This document shows positions 1 to 7,609 of a stretch of 64,000 nt of DNA, in pieces. The position numbers and the translations under genes were made by a program. The stretch spans positions 1 through 64,000 of the forward strand of contig JAUVXU010000006.1 in the NCBI GenBank assembly GCA_030603445.1, written 5' to 3'. How positions within the stretch are numbered: the stretch's first letter is position 1; each line of letters starts with the position of its first letter. The DNA comes from Methanomicrobia archaeon. Its GTDB lineage: Archaea > Methanobacteriota_B > Thermococci > Methanofastidiosales > NM3. Under the pieces are notes generated by a model. The model was not told where the DNA came from and searched no databases. It saw only the letters and a program-made list of their open reading frames with translations.

Positions 1-95
1 CCCGTTATGGGGGAAGCGTATCCGAATCCTACCGCCTCTGTGGTTTTGATAGGCAAGGCGGCAAGGCGCGTTATCGTACGACCATTATTTTTAGG

Positions 96-440
96 ATGTC
101 GCAGTTCGAGAAAGGAATATTTGTTTTTTTTCAGGATAAGCTTTGGAAAGTTGAGCAAGCAATTGACAAGCTTACATTAAGAAACTTTGATGACACAATC
201 ACACTAGACTTCAAAAAAGTTGAAAAAGAGACTAATATAGGAAATTTAAAAATCATTGCGTCAGACGGCATGAGAGAAGGCATCCTAGCTTCTGTAACAA
301 ACGATAGCGCAGAATTGATGGCCATGGATAATTATGAGACTATATTATTGGATCGTTCATCTTTACCACATGGAGCTATACAGGGGATTAATGTGTTATT
401 CTTTGGAAAGGACGGGAAATACTATTGTGTGAGTCCATAG
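96..440 (+). CDS. Hypothetical protein, 114 aa
   Basis: I do not recognise this protein. It is a small soluble alpha/beta-looking sequence with no signal peptide or membrane segment, carrying a short acidic middle and ending GKDGKYYCVSP. The frame is open back to base 1, so the true start could lie outside the window, although the ATG at 96 is the first Met. A second frame (frame 1) is also open from base 1 to 180 and could be the tail of an upstream gene. The stop overlaps the convergent nucleotidyltransferase by 19 nt, which is compatible with a real gene but does not prove it. Confidence 0.5.
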   Translation: MSQFEKGIFVFFQDKLWKVEQAIDKLTLRNFDDTITLDFKKVEKETNIGNLKIIASDGMREGILASVTNDSAELMAMDNYETILLDRSSLPHGAIQGINVLFFGKDGKYYCVSP

Positions 441-1792
441 AATATACGTATTCGCCTTTTTTCTTCCTGTAGTTCTAACTTTGCTCCAACAGGGACCAAT
501 TGCGAATCAAGTAAGTATCGCAGGAATGTTATTTCTGCTGCAGGAAGCTTTAGTTTTCCCATTATTACTTTGTTAGGGATTCTAAGTTCTGCGAAAAGCT
601 CACCATTATGCGCGGTTAGGGCGCATACAGTTTTTGGGTTTACCTGTTTTGTCTCATAATGTTTTAGTGAAACGCCTGCAAGCAGGTCCTTTGGTGGTTC
701 TTCATATGACAACTTTTCCCTAAGGCTTTTTATTTCTTTTAAATCAACTTCTGAGAGGTTAGCTACTTCTTTGAGATTCTCTTGCCAGAAGTCCTTTATA
801 CCTGCTCTAAATATTTTGTCTGCCTTGGAAGCATCTAGAATTCTTGATGCTCTGGCAACGAAGTAGGCGCGTTCAATAATTGAGGATATTTTTTGGTCAG
901 CGGGCGTTATACCTTTCTTTGAGTAGTTATCAATTAGAAGGGCTACCTCTTTTTTAGTTACTTTTCTTTCCATACAAGAAATAACTAAATTTTGGAGAAC
1001 ATGCTGGTATCCTGCGCGTCGAAGGGGATAATGCATCTCCTGTTCCGTATTATATGGCCTTCCCATTACTAGCTCTTCTGCGGCTGCCACATTTATGTTT
1101 GCAATAGTTAGTAGCTTTGATTTGGAGAATGTATTGGCGACATGCAGCAGTGTGTCGTTATCTCTTTTTAAGGATAGATTGCCATCTTTTAGTTCGCGTT
1201 CGATAATTTTAATAGATGCATCGGGTAAAAGATGTCTTACAGGAGCTGTAATGCGCCCTGTCTCAAGTATAGATTTTCGTATATAGCGCCCCGATACTGT
1301 TTCATTGTCTATTTTGTATGTGTGTGTGATGTGGTATCCCATTCTTTTCTTGTGATGATTTGCATACAGTTCATTTGCCGCCACCCATCTTATTAGGTTG
1401 CGATCTGGCCATGAACTTGGTATGCCCATTAACATCTCCTTATCTGCAAACTCCTTTGATATCTTCATAACCTCATCAACAGTGAGGCGTGATGCGGCTG
1501 CATCGATGATGTCTGTGACACCATCATTTGCCATAAGGTGTATTCGTATAGGCACTGTATAAGACAGGGGTAAGCGATAGTGAAGGCCTTTTACAGGTAT
1601 GGCCTCAACACCTAACTCTGAACACATTTCCTGTCGTGCCTCAAACGATAAGAAAGGGGGGGTGTGGTGTGCTGTGTAGTCCTCATTGATATAAGCGCAT
1701 ACCTTCCCTATTTTTTTTCCTTCTTTTATAAGGTGTATGTGCCCTTTATGCACTGGATCAAAATCTACTCCCATCCCTACTTTTCGCATCAT
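422..1792 (-). CDS. HIGH-superfamily nucleotidyltransferase, TmcAL-like
   Basis: The N-terminus reads GVDFDPVHKGHIHLI, with an HxGH motif typical of HIGH-type nucleotidyltransferases, and resembles the tRNA-Met cytidine acetate ligase (TmcAL) group, which adenylates acetate to modify the elongator tRNA-Met wobble C. The C-terminal half is helical and unrecognised. The ORF can be extended to 1843, but a TATA-like element at 1811-1822 lies about 20-30 bp upstream of the ATG at 1792, so a leaderless start there (MMRKVGMG) is preferred. TmcAL assignment is by motif and fold type only; other adenylyl- or cytidylyltransferase activities are possible. An elongator tRNA-Met gene lies 3 kb away, which may be coincidence. 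Confidence 0.6.
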   Translation of the reverse strand: MMRKVGMGVDFDPVHKGHIHLIKEGKKIGKVCAYINEDYTAHHTPPFLSFEARQEMCSELGVEAIPVKGLHYRLPLSYTVPIRIHLMANDGVTDIIDAAASRLTVDEVMKISKEFADKEMLMGIPSSWPDRNLIRWVAANELYANHHKKRMGYHITHTYKIDNETVSGRYIRKSILETGRITAPVRHLLPDASIKIIERELKDGNLSLKRDNDTLLHVANTFSKSKLLTIANINVAAAEELVMGRPYNTEQEMHYPLRRAGYQHVLQNLVISCMERKVTKKEVALLIDNYSKKGITPADQKISSIIERAYFVARASRILDASKADKIFRAGIKDFWQENLKEVANLSEVDLKEIKSLREKLSYEEPPKDLLAGVSLKHYETKQVNPKTVCALTAHNGELFAELRIPNKVIMGKLKLPAAEITFLRYLLDSQLVPVGAKLELQEEKRRIRIFYGLTQ

Positions 1793-1810
1793 TTTGGAAA
1801 GTAAGCATAC

Positions 1811-1822
1811 ATATTTATATAT
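1811..1822. promoter_or_regulatory. Near-palindromic TATA element, possibly bidirectional
   Basis: The sequence ATATTTATATAT can serve both strands. On the minus strand it is about 20-30 bp from the ATG at 1792 (leaderless start). On the plus strand it would place a start site near 1840, at the beginning of the G+C-rich candidate RNA. Confidence 0.45.
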
Positions 1823-1840
1823 CTTTGTATTTAAAATGTG

Positions 1841-2008
1841 CATGCTGCTTGGCAGCCTTGTACCGTATGGGTCCTCCGGTGATTTAGCCTAGGCCTGATG
1901 TGAACCGGCAGACAACCCCGGTATAGGACAGCCCGCCACGAGAGTTATCCGATGGAGAGAGGATGCCCAAACAATGAATCTTGGATGTTAGTGTGTCGGG
2001 CAACATTT
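1841..2008 (+). ncRNA. Candidate structured RNA of unknown family
   Basis: This stretch is clearly richer in G+C than surrounding intergenic DNA and has no convincing ORF. It contains several potential helices: GCTGC-TTG-GCAGC, a CCGGT...ACCGG pair enclosing CCTAGG, and other complementary G+C blocks. A TATA-like element sits about 27 bp upstream of the proposed 5' end, and a T-rich stretch (TTTCTTAAG) follows at the 3' end. I looked for landmark motifs of SRP RNA (GGAAG-type helix 8 loop), RNase P RNA (GAGGAAAG, ACAGAA), 5S rRNA and tRNA T-arms and found none. It could be a stand-alone RNA or a long leader of the following DUF167 gene. The strand is inferred from the promoter and is not certain. 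Confidence 0.4.
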
Positions 2009-2022
2009 CTTAAGGTGCGTTT

Positions 2023-2307
2023 ATGTTTGAAGATGCAATTATCGAATCAAAAGAGGGCATTTACCTTAACATTGAGGTTGTGCCTAATTCGAAGAACACA
2101 GGGATAGCTTGGGATCCTTGGAGAAAGCGCGTCAAGCTAAAGCTTAAAGCAAAACCACAAAATGGAAAGGCGAATGAGGAAATAATTAATTTATTTGGAA
2201 ATTTATGTCAAACGAAGATATCTTCTGGTATCCATAGCAGAGAAAAAACTCTTTTCATGCCTTCTGACAAGAAGATTGTTATTTCATTTTTAGAATCGTT
2301 AATTTAG
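2023..2307 (+). CDS. DUF167 / YggU family protein
   Basis: A 94-aa protein matching the DUF167 (YggU/UPF0235) pattern: an N-terminal beta-rich part containing IEVVPNSKNTG, then the typical LKLKAKPQNGKANEEII segment and a C-terminal strand. Length is normal for the family. The biochemical role is not established. The ATG at 2023 follows AAGGTG with suitable spacing. It lies just downstream of the candidate structured RNA and may share its transcript. Confidence 0.85.
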   Translation: MFEDAIIESKEGIYLNIEVVPNSKNTGIAWDPWRKRVKLKLKAKPQNGKANEEIINLFGNLCQTKISSGIHSREKTLFMPSDKKIVISFLESLI

Positions 2308-2507
2308 GATATCATCAATTGTTTTTTTATTAACCACAAAGTTAATAAATGGTCTGAATGATTATATGATTACATTAAATATATTTACAATTATAATTAA
2401 CTCAAATAGCGTCGTAAGTAACACTTACTTCATTACCTATCATTCAAATCATATGTAATAATACGTTTACTATTTACATAGTGAAAAAGTAGTGTTAAAG
2501 CTAATTC

Positions 2508-3929
2508 TTGCGACTTATTGACCAGGGGGTGTACGTTATTAAGTACATTGCTAAATCAAAAAAGAATTCAGAATCAAAAGTTATCCAAACTCAAGAAAAA
2601 GAGAAAAAGATTGATGTTACTCCAAAAAATGAAATAGGGACTACAAAATACATAATCCAAGCATCAATAGATGCATCAGGGATTGTAGATCGTCCAGATG
2701 TTGTAGGAGCTATTTTTGGTCAGACCGAGGGATTACTTGGCGACGATCTTGACTTACGCGAGCTTCAGAAAACGGGCCGCGTTGGGCGAATACGTGTGAG
2801 CGTTTCTTCGAAAGGCGGGAAGTCACATGGAACTATTTCTATCCCATCTTCCCTTGACAAGATAGAGACAGCGGTTTTGGCTGCATCTCTTGAGACTATA
2901 GATCGCGTGGGTCCATGTGAAGCCAAAATGTCCGTCGATAAGATCGAGGACGTTCGTTCTTCCAAAAGGGTCTATGTGGTCGACCGTGCTAAGGATCTTC
3001 TCAAGGATATGATGGATTTAGATGTTCCAGAAACCCAGGAGCTTACAGAAGAGGTGAAAAGGGCTGTTAGAGTGAGGCAAATTACTAAGTATGGAACTGA
3101 AAGCCTTCCTGCTGGCCCAAACATCGCTGATTCGGATGCCATAATAGTTTGTGAAGGGCGCGCTGATGTTCTAAACCTTTTGAAGTATGGGATCAAGAAT
3201 GCTATAGCAGTGGAGGGGACATCAGTCCCAAAATCTATTGCAAAACTCTCTCGTGAAAAGACTGTTACAGCGTTTGTAGATGGCGATAGAGGGGGAGACC
3301 TCATACTTCGCGAGCTTATGGAAGTTGGTGAAATAGATTATTTTGCTCGTGCACCAGCCGGAAAAGAAGTAGAAGATCTTACCCGAAAGGAAGTTTTCAA
3401 GTCATTGCGAAACAAAGTCACTGCTGAACAGGCACTTAATGAGATATTTGAGCGCTCGGAAATATCCAGAGAAAATGGAGATAAGGGGGCAGAGGAACAA
3501 CAACAGCTTCCTGTACCTGCGAGTAAACCTCAACGAAGGACAGAAAAGAGTAAGACCGAACCTTCTAAAAAACGTCCCAAGCAACAAACTAAGAAGCAGG
3601 TCCAAGATGAAAGTCCGGAGCTGGAACAGTTTAAGAAGATCATAGAAAAGCTTCCAGGAACTCTTGATGCATACATCCTCGATGAAGATAAAAACATCAA
3701 GTTGAAGGTATCTGTTCGTGACTTAGTGGATGCAATGCGCTACACTGAAGATGTTTATGCAGTGGTGTTTGATGGCGTCATAACACAACGGCTTGTTGAT
3801 ATAGCTGGCGAACGTAACGTGCATTATTTGGTAGGCGTGAAAACCGGAAACATAACAAAGAAGCCATTGCACCTTAAAGTCTTATCATTCCAGGATATTA
3901 TGAAAGAATGGCAGAGTGAAGAGGAATAA
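2508..3929 (+). CDS. dnaG: Archaeal DnaG-like primase
   Basis: Archaeal DnaG is a Toprim-domain protein linked to RNA synthesis and the exosome. Here KYIIQASIDASGIVDRPDVV near residue 45 begins the conserved N-terminal domain, and the Toprim core follows at about residues 205-275, with the acidic motif IVCEGRADVLNLL and the DGDRGG motif. Residues 330-375 are a low-complexity charged linker before a conserved C-terminal domain. The listed start is a TTG without a clear Shine-Dalgarno; a GTG at 2529 is an alternative, and family members normally begin only slightly before KYII. A run of pyrimidines with a T stretch follows the stop and may terminate transcription. Confidence 0.92.
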   Translation: MRLIDQGVYVIKYIAKSKKNSESKVIQTQEKEKKIDVTPKNEIGTTKYIIQASIDASGIVDRPDVVGAIFGQTEGLLGDDLDLRELQKTGRVGRIRVSVSSKGGKSHGTISIPSSLDKIETAVLAASLETIDRVGPCEAKMSVDKIEDVRSSKRVYVVDRAKDLLKDMMDLDVPETQELTEEVKRAVRVRQITKYGTESLPAGPNIADSDAIIVCEGRADVLNLLKYGIKNAIAVEGTSVPKSIAKLSREKTVTAFVDGDRGGDLILRELMEVGEIDYFARAPAGKEVEDLTRKEVFKSLRNKVTAEQALNEIFERSEISRENGDKGAEEQQQLPVPASKPQRRTEKSKTEPSKKRPKQQTKKQVQDESPELEQFKKIIEKLPGTLDAYILDEDKNIKLKVSVRDLVDAMRYTEDVYAVVFDGVITQRLVDIAGERNVHYLVGVKTGNITKKPLHLKVLSFQDIMKEWQSEEE

Positions 3930-3954
3930 TGCCTCTTCCTTCCTCTCTTTTTTA

Positions 3955-4467
3955 TTATAGATCTATACCTTTTCTGGCTTTTATCCCTTTTTTATAGGGA
4001 TGTTTTACCATCACGAACTCTGTAGCGTAGTCACACTTATCGATGATGCTCTTTGGGCATGGTCTCCCTGTAAGTATGAGTTCAGTTTTTGTAGGTTTAT
4101 CTTCTATAAGTGATAAGATTTTTTTCTCCGATATAATGTTAAAGCCGTAAGCATTTAGTATTTCATCAACAATTACAACATCAAACCCGTTCTTAAACGC
4201 TTCTTCACAATAGTGTATCCCTTTATCCACTTTGGCTTTCTCTTCTTTTGTGGGTTCTCTATTAAAAATAAAACCACACGTTCCAGTGCTTTTGTATGAT
4301 ATACCTTCAAGTTTTTGAAGCATTGATACTTCTGACGAGGATCCATCTTTTAAGAATTGTATAAATGTTACGCGTTTTCCAGCACCTAGCGCTCTTAGAG
4401 CCAGTCCTACCGCTTTGCTGGTCTTTCCAGCACCATTCCCAAAATATGCATGCACCAACCCAGCCAT
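3955..4467 (-). CDS. cobO: Cob(I)yrinic acid a,c-diamide adenosyltransferase
   Basis: A CobA/CobO/BtuR-family ATP:corrinoid adenosyltransferase of 170 aa, normal length. It attaches the 5'-deoxyadenosyl group to cob(I)alamin-type corrinoids. The P-loop is GNGAGKTS at residues 10-17, followed by the family motif VTFIQFLKDG and a Walker B-like VVIVDEILNAYGF near residue 100, with LTGRPCP downstream. A TATA-like TTTTTATACT about 30 bp upstream suggests a leaderless transcript. No other cobalamin genes are visible, so the cell may only salvage or adenosylate corrinoid, for example for methylmalonyl-CoA mutase or corrinoid proteins. Confidence 0.92.
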   Translation of the reverse strand: MAGLVHAYFGNGAGKTSKAVGLALRALGAGKRVTFIQFLKDGSSSEVSMLQKLEGISYKSTGTCGFIFNREPTKEEKAKVDKGIHYCEEAFKNGFDVVIVDEILNAYGFNIISEKKILSLIEDKPTKTELILTGRPCPKSIIDKCDYATEFVMVKHPYKKGIKARKGIDL

Positions 4468-4533
4468 AATACTAATGGGATGGTAGAGTATAAAAATTTT
4501 TAATTTTTTCCTTATTCCCTAATTTCCAAAAAG

Positions 4534-4541
4534 TTTAAATA
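4534..4541 (+). promoter_or_regulatory. TATA box of tRNA-Met
   Basis: TTTAAATA preceded by a purine-rich CAAAAAG (BRE-like), 26-33 bp upstream of the mature tRNA 5' end at 4567. Confidence 0.65.
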
Positions 4542-4566
4542 ATGGCCCACAAAAGCATACTATCCA

Positions 4567-4692
4567 GCCGGGGTGGCTTAGTTTGGTTATAGCGCTCGAC
4601 TCATAAGTATTATTGATATTGGATTCATGCTTAAGAGACAAGTCAAAAGCTGAGAAATCGAGAGGCCGCGGGTTCAAGTCCCGCCCCCGGCA
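4567..4692 (+). tRNA. Elongator tRNA-Met(CAT) with intron
   Basis: A full cloverleaf can be drawn: acceptor GCCGGGG/CCCCGGC with discriminator A73, D-arm GCTT...TAGC, anticodon stem CTCGA/TCGAG, loop CTCATAA with anticodon CAT at 4602-4604, and T-arm GCGGG-TTCAAGT-CCCGC. A 51-nt intron occupies 4606-4656 at the canonical 37/38 position. The bulge-helix-bulge is visible: CTCA (4600-4603) pairs with TGAG (4651-4654), flanked by 3-nt bulges TAA and AAA. The G1-C72 pair and the anticodon stem argue for elongator rather than initiator Met; tRNA-Ile2, also CAT, cannot be fully excluded. CCA is not encoded. Six Ts follow the gene. Confidence 0.93.
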
Positions 4693-4693
4693 C

Positions 4694-4699
4694 TTTTTT
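4694..4699 (+). terminator. Oligo-T terminator after tRNA-Met
   Basis: TTTTTT directly after the tRNA 3' end, the usual archaeal termination signal. Confidence 0.6.
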
Positions 4700-4820
4700 G
4701 TTTGATTAATCAAGATGATTAAGAAATTATATCTTGAAGTATTTGACCGCGAGAAATAATCTTATTCTAATTATCCTTTAATATTGCCCTATAAAGGGTG
4801 CCTGCTTTTTGTCATTAAGA

Positions 4821-5591
4821 TTATTTAGTAATATATTTTTCTTTATTCAAGACGTATTGCCATGGTTTTTGTGGAACGACTAGTTCTACTTCTACTTGAG
4901 GCATGCGTTCCTTTAGGTATTTTGCAAGGTATTGCAGTCCTGGTAGCTCAGTCTCGCGATGTCCTGCATCAATAAGAGTAAGCCCGAGGTCAAGGCCTTT
5001 TAGCGCTGCATGATGCTTCAGGTCGCCTGACACAATGGTCGTTATGCCCTGCATATAGCATTCCGTGATAATATCCTCATTAAACCCCGACCCAGGGATT
5101 GCCGCAACCCTGCCCATCTTCGTGTTTTTGCCGACCACTTTTATAGCGTCGTTTCCTAAAGATGTGCATAGTGCGTCAGTAAATCCATTAACTGTTGCGT
5201 GGGGGACTGTTCCTGTCCTTATAAGAGGAGTAGATAAATCGTCCTCTTGTAAACATATTCTTTTGGAAAGCGCCCATGATATGCCATTAGGGGCAAAATC
5301 TAGGTTGGTATGTGCGGCATAAAACGTTTGTTCCCTTTGCAGAAGCATGCTTATTTTCTCTTTTATCTCTAACTCAATACGTTTTAGCGGGTCAAATATA
5401 AAGGGGTGGTGGCTTATTATGAATTCTCCATGAGATGAGTTTAGGGCTTCTATTGTAGGGTCCAGGATTATGGATATGGTATGCACATTTTCTTTTCCTT
5501 CTAATAAGACACCACAGTTATCCCACGATTCGGCACATTCAGGTGGTGCAAATTTCTCCATTTCTTGTAATATTTCATTTCTACTTATCAA
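4821..5591 (-). CDS. Nif3-like dinuclear metal centre protein (DUF34)
   Basis: A 256-aa member of the Nif3/YbgI/DUF34 family. Visible hallmarks are PPECAESWDNCGVLL near the N-terminus, ISHHPFIF (metal-ligand histidines), AHTNLDFAPNGI, and the C-terminal VSGDLKHHAALKG and DAGHRETE. These His, Asp and Glu residues form the dinuclear site in the family. The activity is unsettled; GTP cyclohydrolase-type or general metal roles have been proposed. It starts immediately downstream of the FKBP stop codon (no gap), so the two are almost certainly co-transcribed. Confidence 0.88.
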   Translation of the reverse strand: MISRNEILQEMEKFAPPECAESWDNCGVLLEGKENVHTISIILDPTIEALNSSHGEFIISHHPFIFDPLKRIELEIKEKISMLLQREQTFYAAHTNLDFAPNGISWALSKRICLQEDDLSTPLIRTGTVPHATVNGFTDALCTSLGNDAIKVVGKNTKMGRVAAIPGSGFNEDIITECYMQGITTIVSGDLKHHAALKGLDLGLTLIDAGHRETELPGLQYLAKYLKERMPQVEVELVVPQKPWQYVLNKEKYITK

Positions 5592-7346
5592 TTATGCCAC
5601 CTTTCTAAAGTTTATTAGGCGTAACTTAAAGAACAATGTCTTGCCTGCCATTGGATGATTTTTGTCAATTTCAATGTAGGTGTCCGTGATGTCTGTTATC
5701 TTGCCGCCTGCGAAGCTATCTCCTACAGAGTAATGAGTGGGATCATATGCGAGTATGATTTCATCATCATTTACATGTGCTATGGCAGAACCTCCCCCTG
5801 GAATGGCAATAGTATCTCCATCTTCCACGATGCGCTCTATAGTGATTGAGCTGTCGTTCTCGGAAGTTACAACGCCTTTGAAGTAGTCAACAATAAATTC
5901 GGTGTTCATGACTGACGTCACATTAATCGTTACTATGCTGTCATTGATTTCGGTTATCACGCCTTCGCCAAAGTAGAATGAGATCACCGCCCCTACTAAA
6001 GGTTCATAACCATTTTGTGCCATATACTCATCAATACTCATTGTTTGTTCCTTTTGTACTACCTCAAAGCGCCCGAAAGTGCCAATTAAAAGGTCTACTT
6101 GTTCAACTTTCTCAGGATCCCATGCGCCATATCCGTCCTCTGGTGACACTTCTATTACTTTTTCATCCCCTATATCCATGCCTTTTAGTGCATCGTTGAA
6201 TCCCGTGATAAGTGATTGTGTACCTGGTATGGTCTGTCCCGGCATGATCGTTATGGTGAGTTCATTATGATCATAAGTATTATCTAAAGGAAGGTCCTTT
6301 GATTGCTCTACATCAGGGTCATTGATGGAAGAATCAAAAACCTCTCCATCTTCATAATATCCGATATAGCGTACAATAGCTAAATCGCCGCCTGATACAT
6401 TCCATTCTTTTTCATCTATAATGTTTTTTGTTATCGATTCTATACGAATTTTGTAGTTAAAATGATCTATTTCTATATATAGCTCATCCTCAGTCACTTC
6501 TTTTACATGTGCAGGCAACCATGTGTTGTTTTTTACTATATAGAATGTGACGCCTTTCTCGCCGACATAATTTGCCATTAACTGGTCTTCTGTTTTGTCT
6601 GTAACAATGGCTTTGCCATATTCGAGGTATATCTCATCCCCGATCTCATAATAATACTCGTAAGTCACTATTGTGTCGTCTATTTCGGTTATCTGCAATG
6701 TCACGCCCTCGACATCAATCATTTTGCCCACTTCAGGTTCGCCATAATCCTCAGTAAAGGAGTTAAGCTCCATCACACCATATCTTCCCGTTTCTGTGTC
6801 CCGAGGCACAGAAAAAACACGCTCTTCTTCTGTTAGGACACTTAGTTGTGGTCCGCTATATGCCTGTTCTGCAGGAATTGAAATGGTGTATGTTTTCCCT
6901 TTCTTTAATCCAAGCAGCATATCGTCATTCCAATAGAGGAACGATAATAATCCATCTACTTGTTTATACCCCCCTATTATGAGTCGTTGGGGCATTTTCA
7001 ACCTAGTATCATCAAGAGGCGTGTCAACAGTTACACTATCAGGGTTTGGTACAATTGTATGTTGTATAACGTCATTGTTGTCGTAATAGCTTATAAAATT
7101 AAATTTTACTTCATCACCAAGTTCGACAGTAGATTTTTTCCCCATCGTTGATTGGTATATCAAGAATGAGGATACTATTATGAATGCTATTATTGCCAAG
7201 GTAGTAACTGTTCGGATGGTTTTCTTGTTTTTATGTAGAAACTTCTTTTCATCCTGTTTTCTTTTGAATTTTTCTGCTTTTCTTTTTTTTATTTTTGTTG
7301 TTTTGTTCTTTTTATTGTTTACAGGATTTTTCTTCATTGAAACCAT
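5592..7346 (-). CDS. Membrane-anchored tandem FKBP-type prolyl isomerase
   Basis: The N-terminal ~40 residues are extremely Lys-rich and cytoplasmic, followed by one transmembrane anchor (TLAIIAFIIVSSFLIY) at about 48-66, so the rest is exposed outside. Residues ~75-180 look like a degenerate FKBP module (GDEVKFNFISYYDNN, LLGLKKGKTYTISIPAEQAY). Residues ~320-430 form a canonical FKBP module (VRYIGYYEDGEVFDSS, GFNDALKGMDIGDEKVIEV, PEDGYG), and the C-terminus carries the SlyD-like signature DKNHPMAGKTLFFKL. The probable role is folding or chaperoning of exported proteins. Start chosen because GGTGA lies 4 nt ahead of ATG 7346. It forms an operon with the Nif3-like gene. Confidence 0.85.
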   Translation of the reverse strand: MVSMKKNPVNNKKNKTTKIKKRKAEKFKRKQDEKKFLHKNKKTIRTVTTLAIIAFIIVSSFLIYQSTMGKKSTVELGDEVKFNFISYYDNNDVIQHTIVPNPDSVTVDTPLDDTRLKMPQRLIIGGYKQVDGLLSFLYWNDDMLLGLKKGKTYTISIPAEQAYSGPQLSVLTEEERVFSVPRDTETGRYGVMELNSFTEDYGEPEVGKMIDVEGVTLQITEIDDTIVTYEYYYEIGDEIYLEYGKAIVTDKTEDQLMANYVGEKGVTFYIVKNNTWLPAHVKEVTEDELYIEIDHFNYKIRIESITKNIIDEKEWNVSGGDLAIVRYIGYYEDGEVFDSSINDPDVEQSKDLPLDNTYDHNELTITIMPGQTIPGTQSLITGFNDALKGMDIGDEKVIEVSPEDGYGAWDPEKVEQVDLLIGTFGRFEVVQKEQTMSIDEYMAQNGYEPLVGAVISFYFGEGVITEINDSIVTINVTSVMNTEFIVDYFKGVVTSENDSSITIERIVEDGDTIAIPGGGSAIAHVNDDEIILAYDPTHYSVGDSFAGGKITDITDTYIEIDKNHPMAGKTLFFKLRLINFRKVA

Positions 7347-7471
7347 TGGCTCACCTTTTCAAAATCTACATACTTGATATTTAAATAATATTTCGTTGGC
7401 ATATTTAACATCAGGCCCCTAATATTCCATATAATGTCGTTTGTAGCGACCCATCAATTTACAACAATGCG

Positions 7472-7481
7472 TTTATATATT
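7472..7481 (+). promoter_or_regulatory. TATA box for surface protein gene
   Basis: TTTATATATT predicts transcription starting near 7498-7502. That is downstream of the first possible start of the ORF track entry (7490) and supports ATG 7610 as the real start, with a leader of about 110 nt. Confidence 0.5.
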
Positions 7482-7609
7482 AAAAATATTTGTCAACAAT
7501 TGATTTGGTTTTCATAATATATATCATTGCTGTTTATGTTTGTACAATACTTTTAAAGGGAAAACCTTTTTTAACCTACATTAATATGATAAACAAAGGT
7601 GTTCACTAT

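Noticed and set aside
1841-2008. SRP RNA, RNase P RNA or 5S rRNA
   Set aside because: The GTGAACCGG...GGACAGCC segment is vaguely SRP-like but lacks the GGAAG loop and flanking asymmetric loop; no RNase P or 5S core motifs were found.
4519-4713. Minus-strand ORF containing GRDLNPRPL
   Set aside because: It is the antisense of the tRNA-Met T-arm and intron; this peptide is a well-known false translation of tRNA genes.
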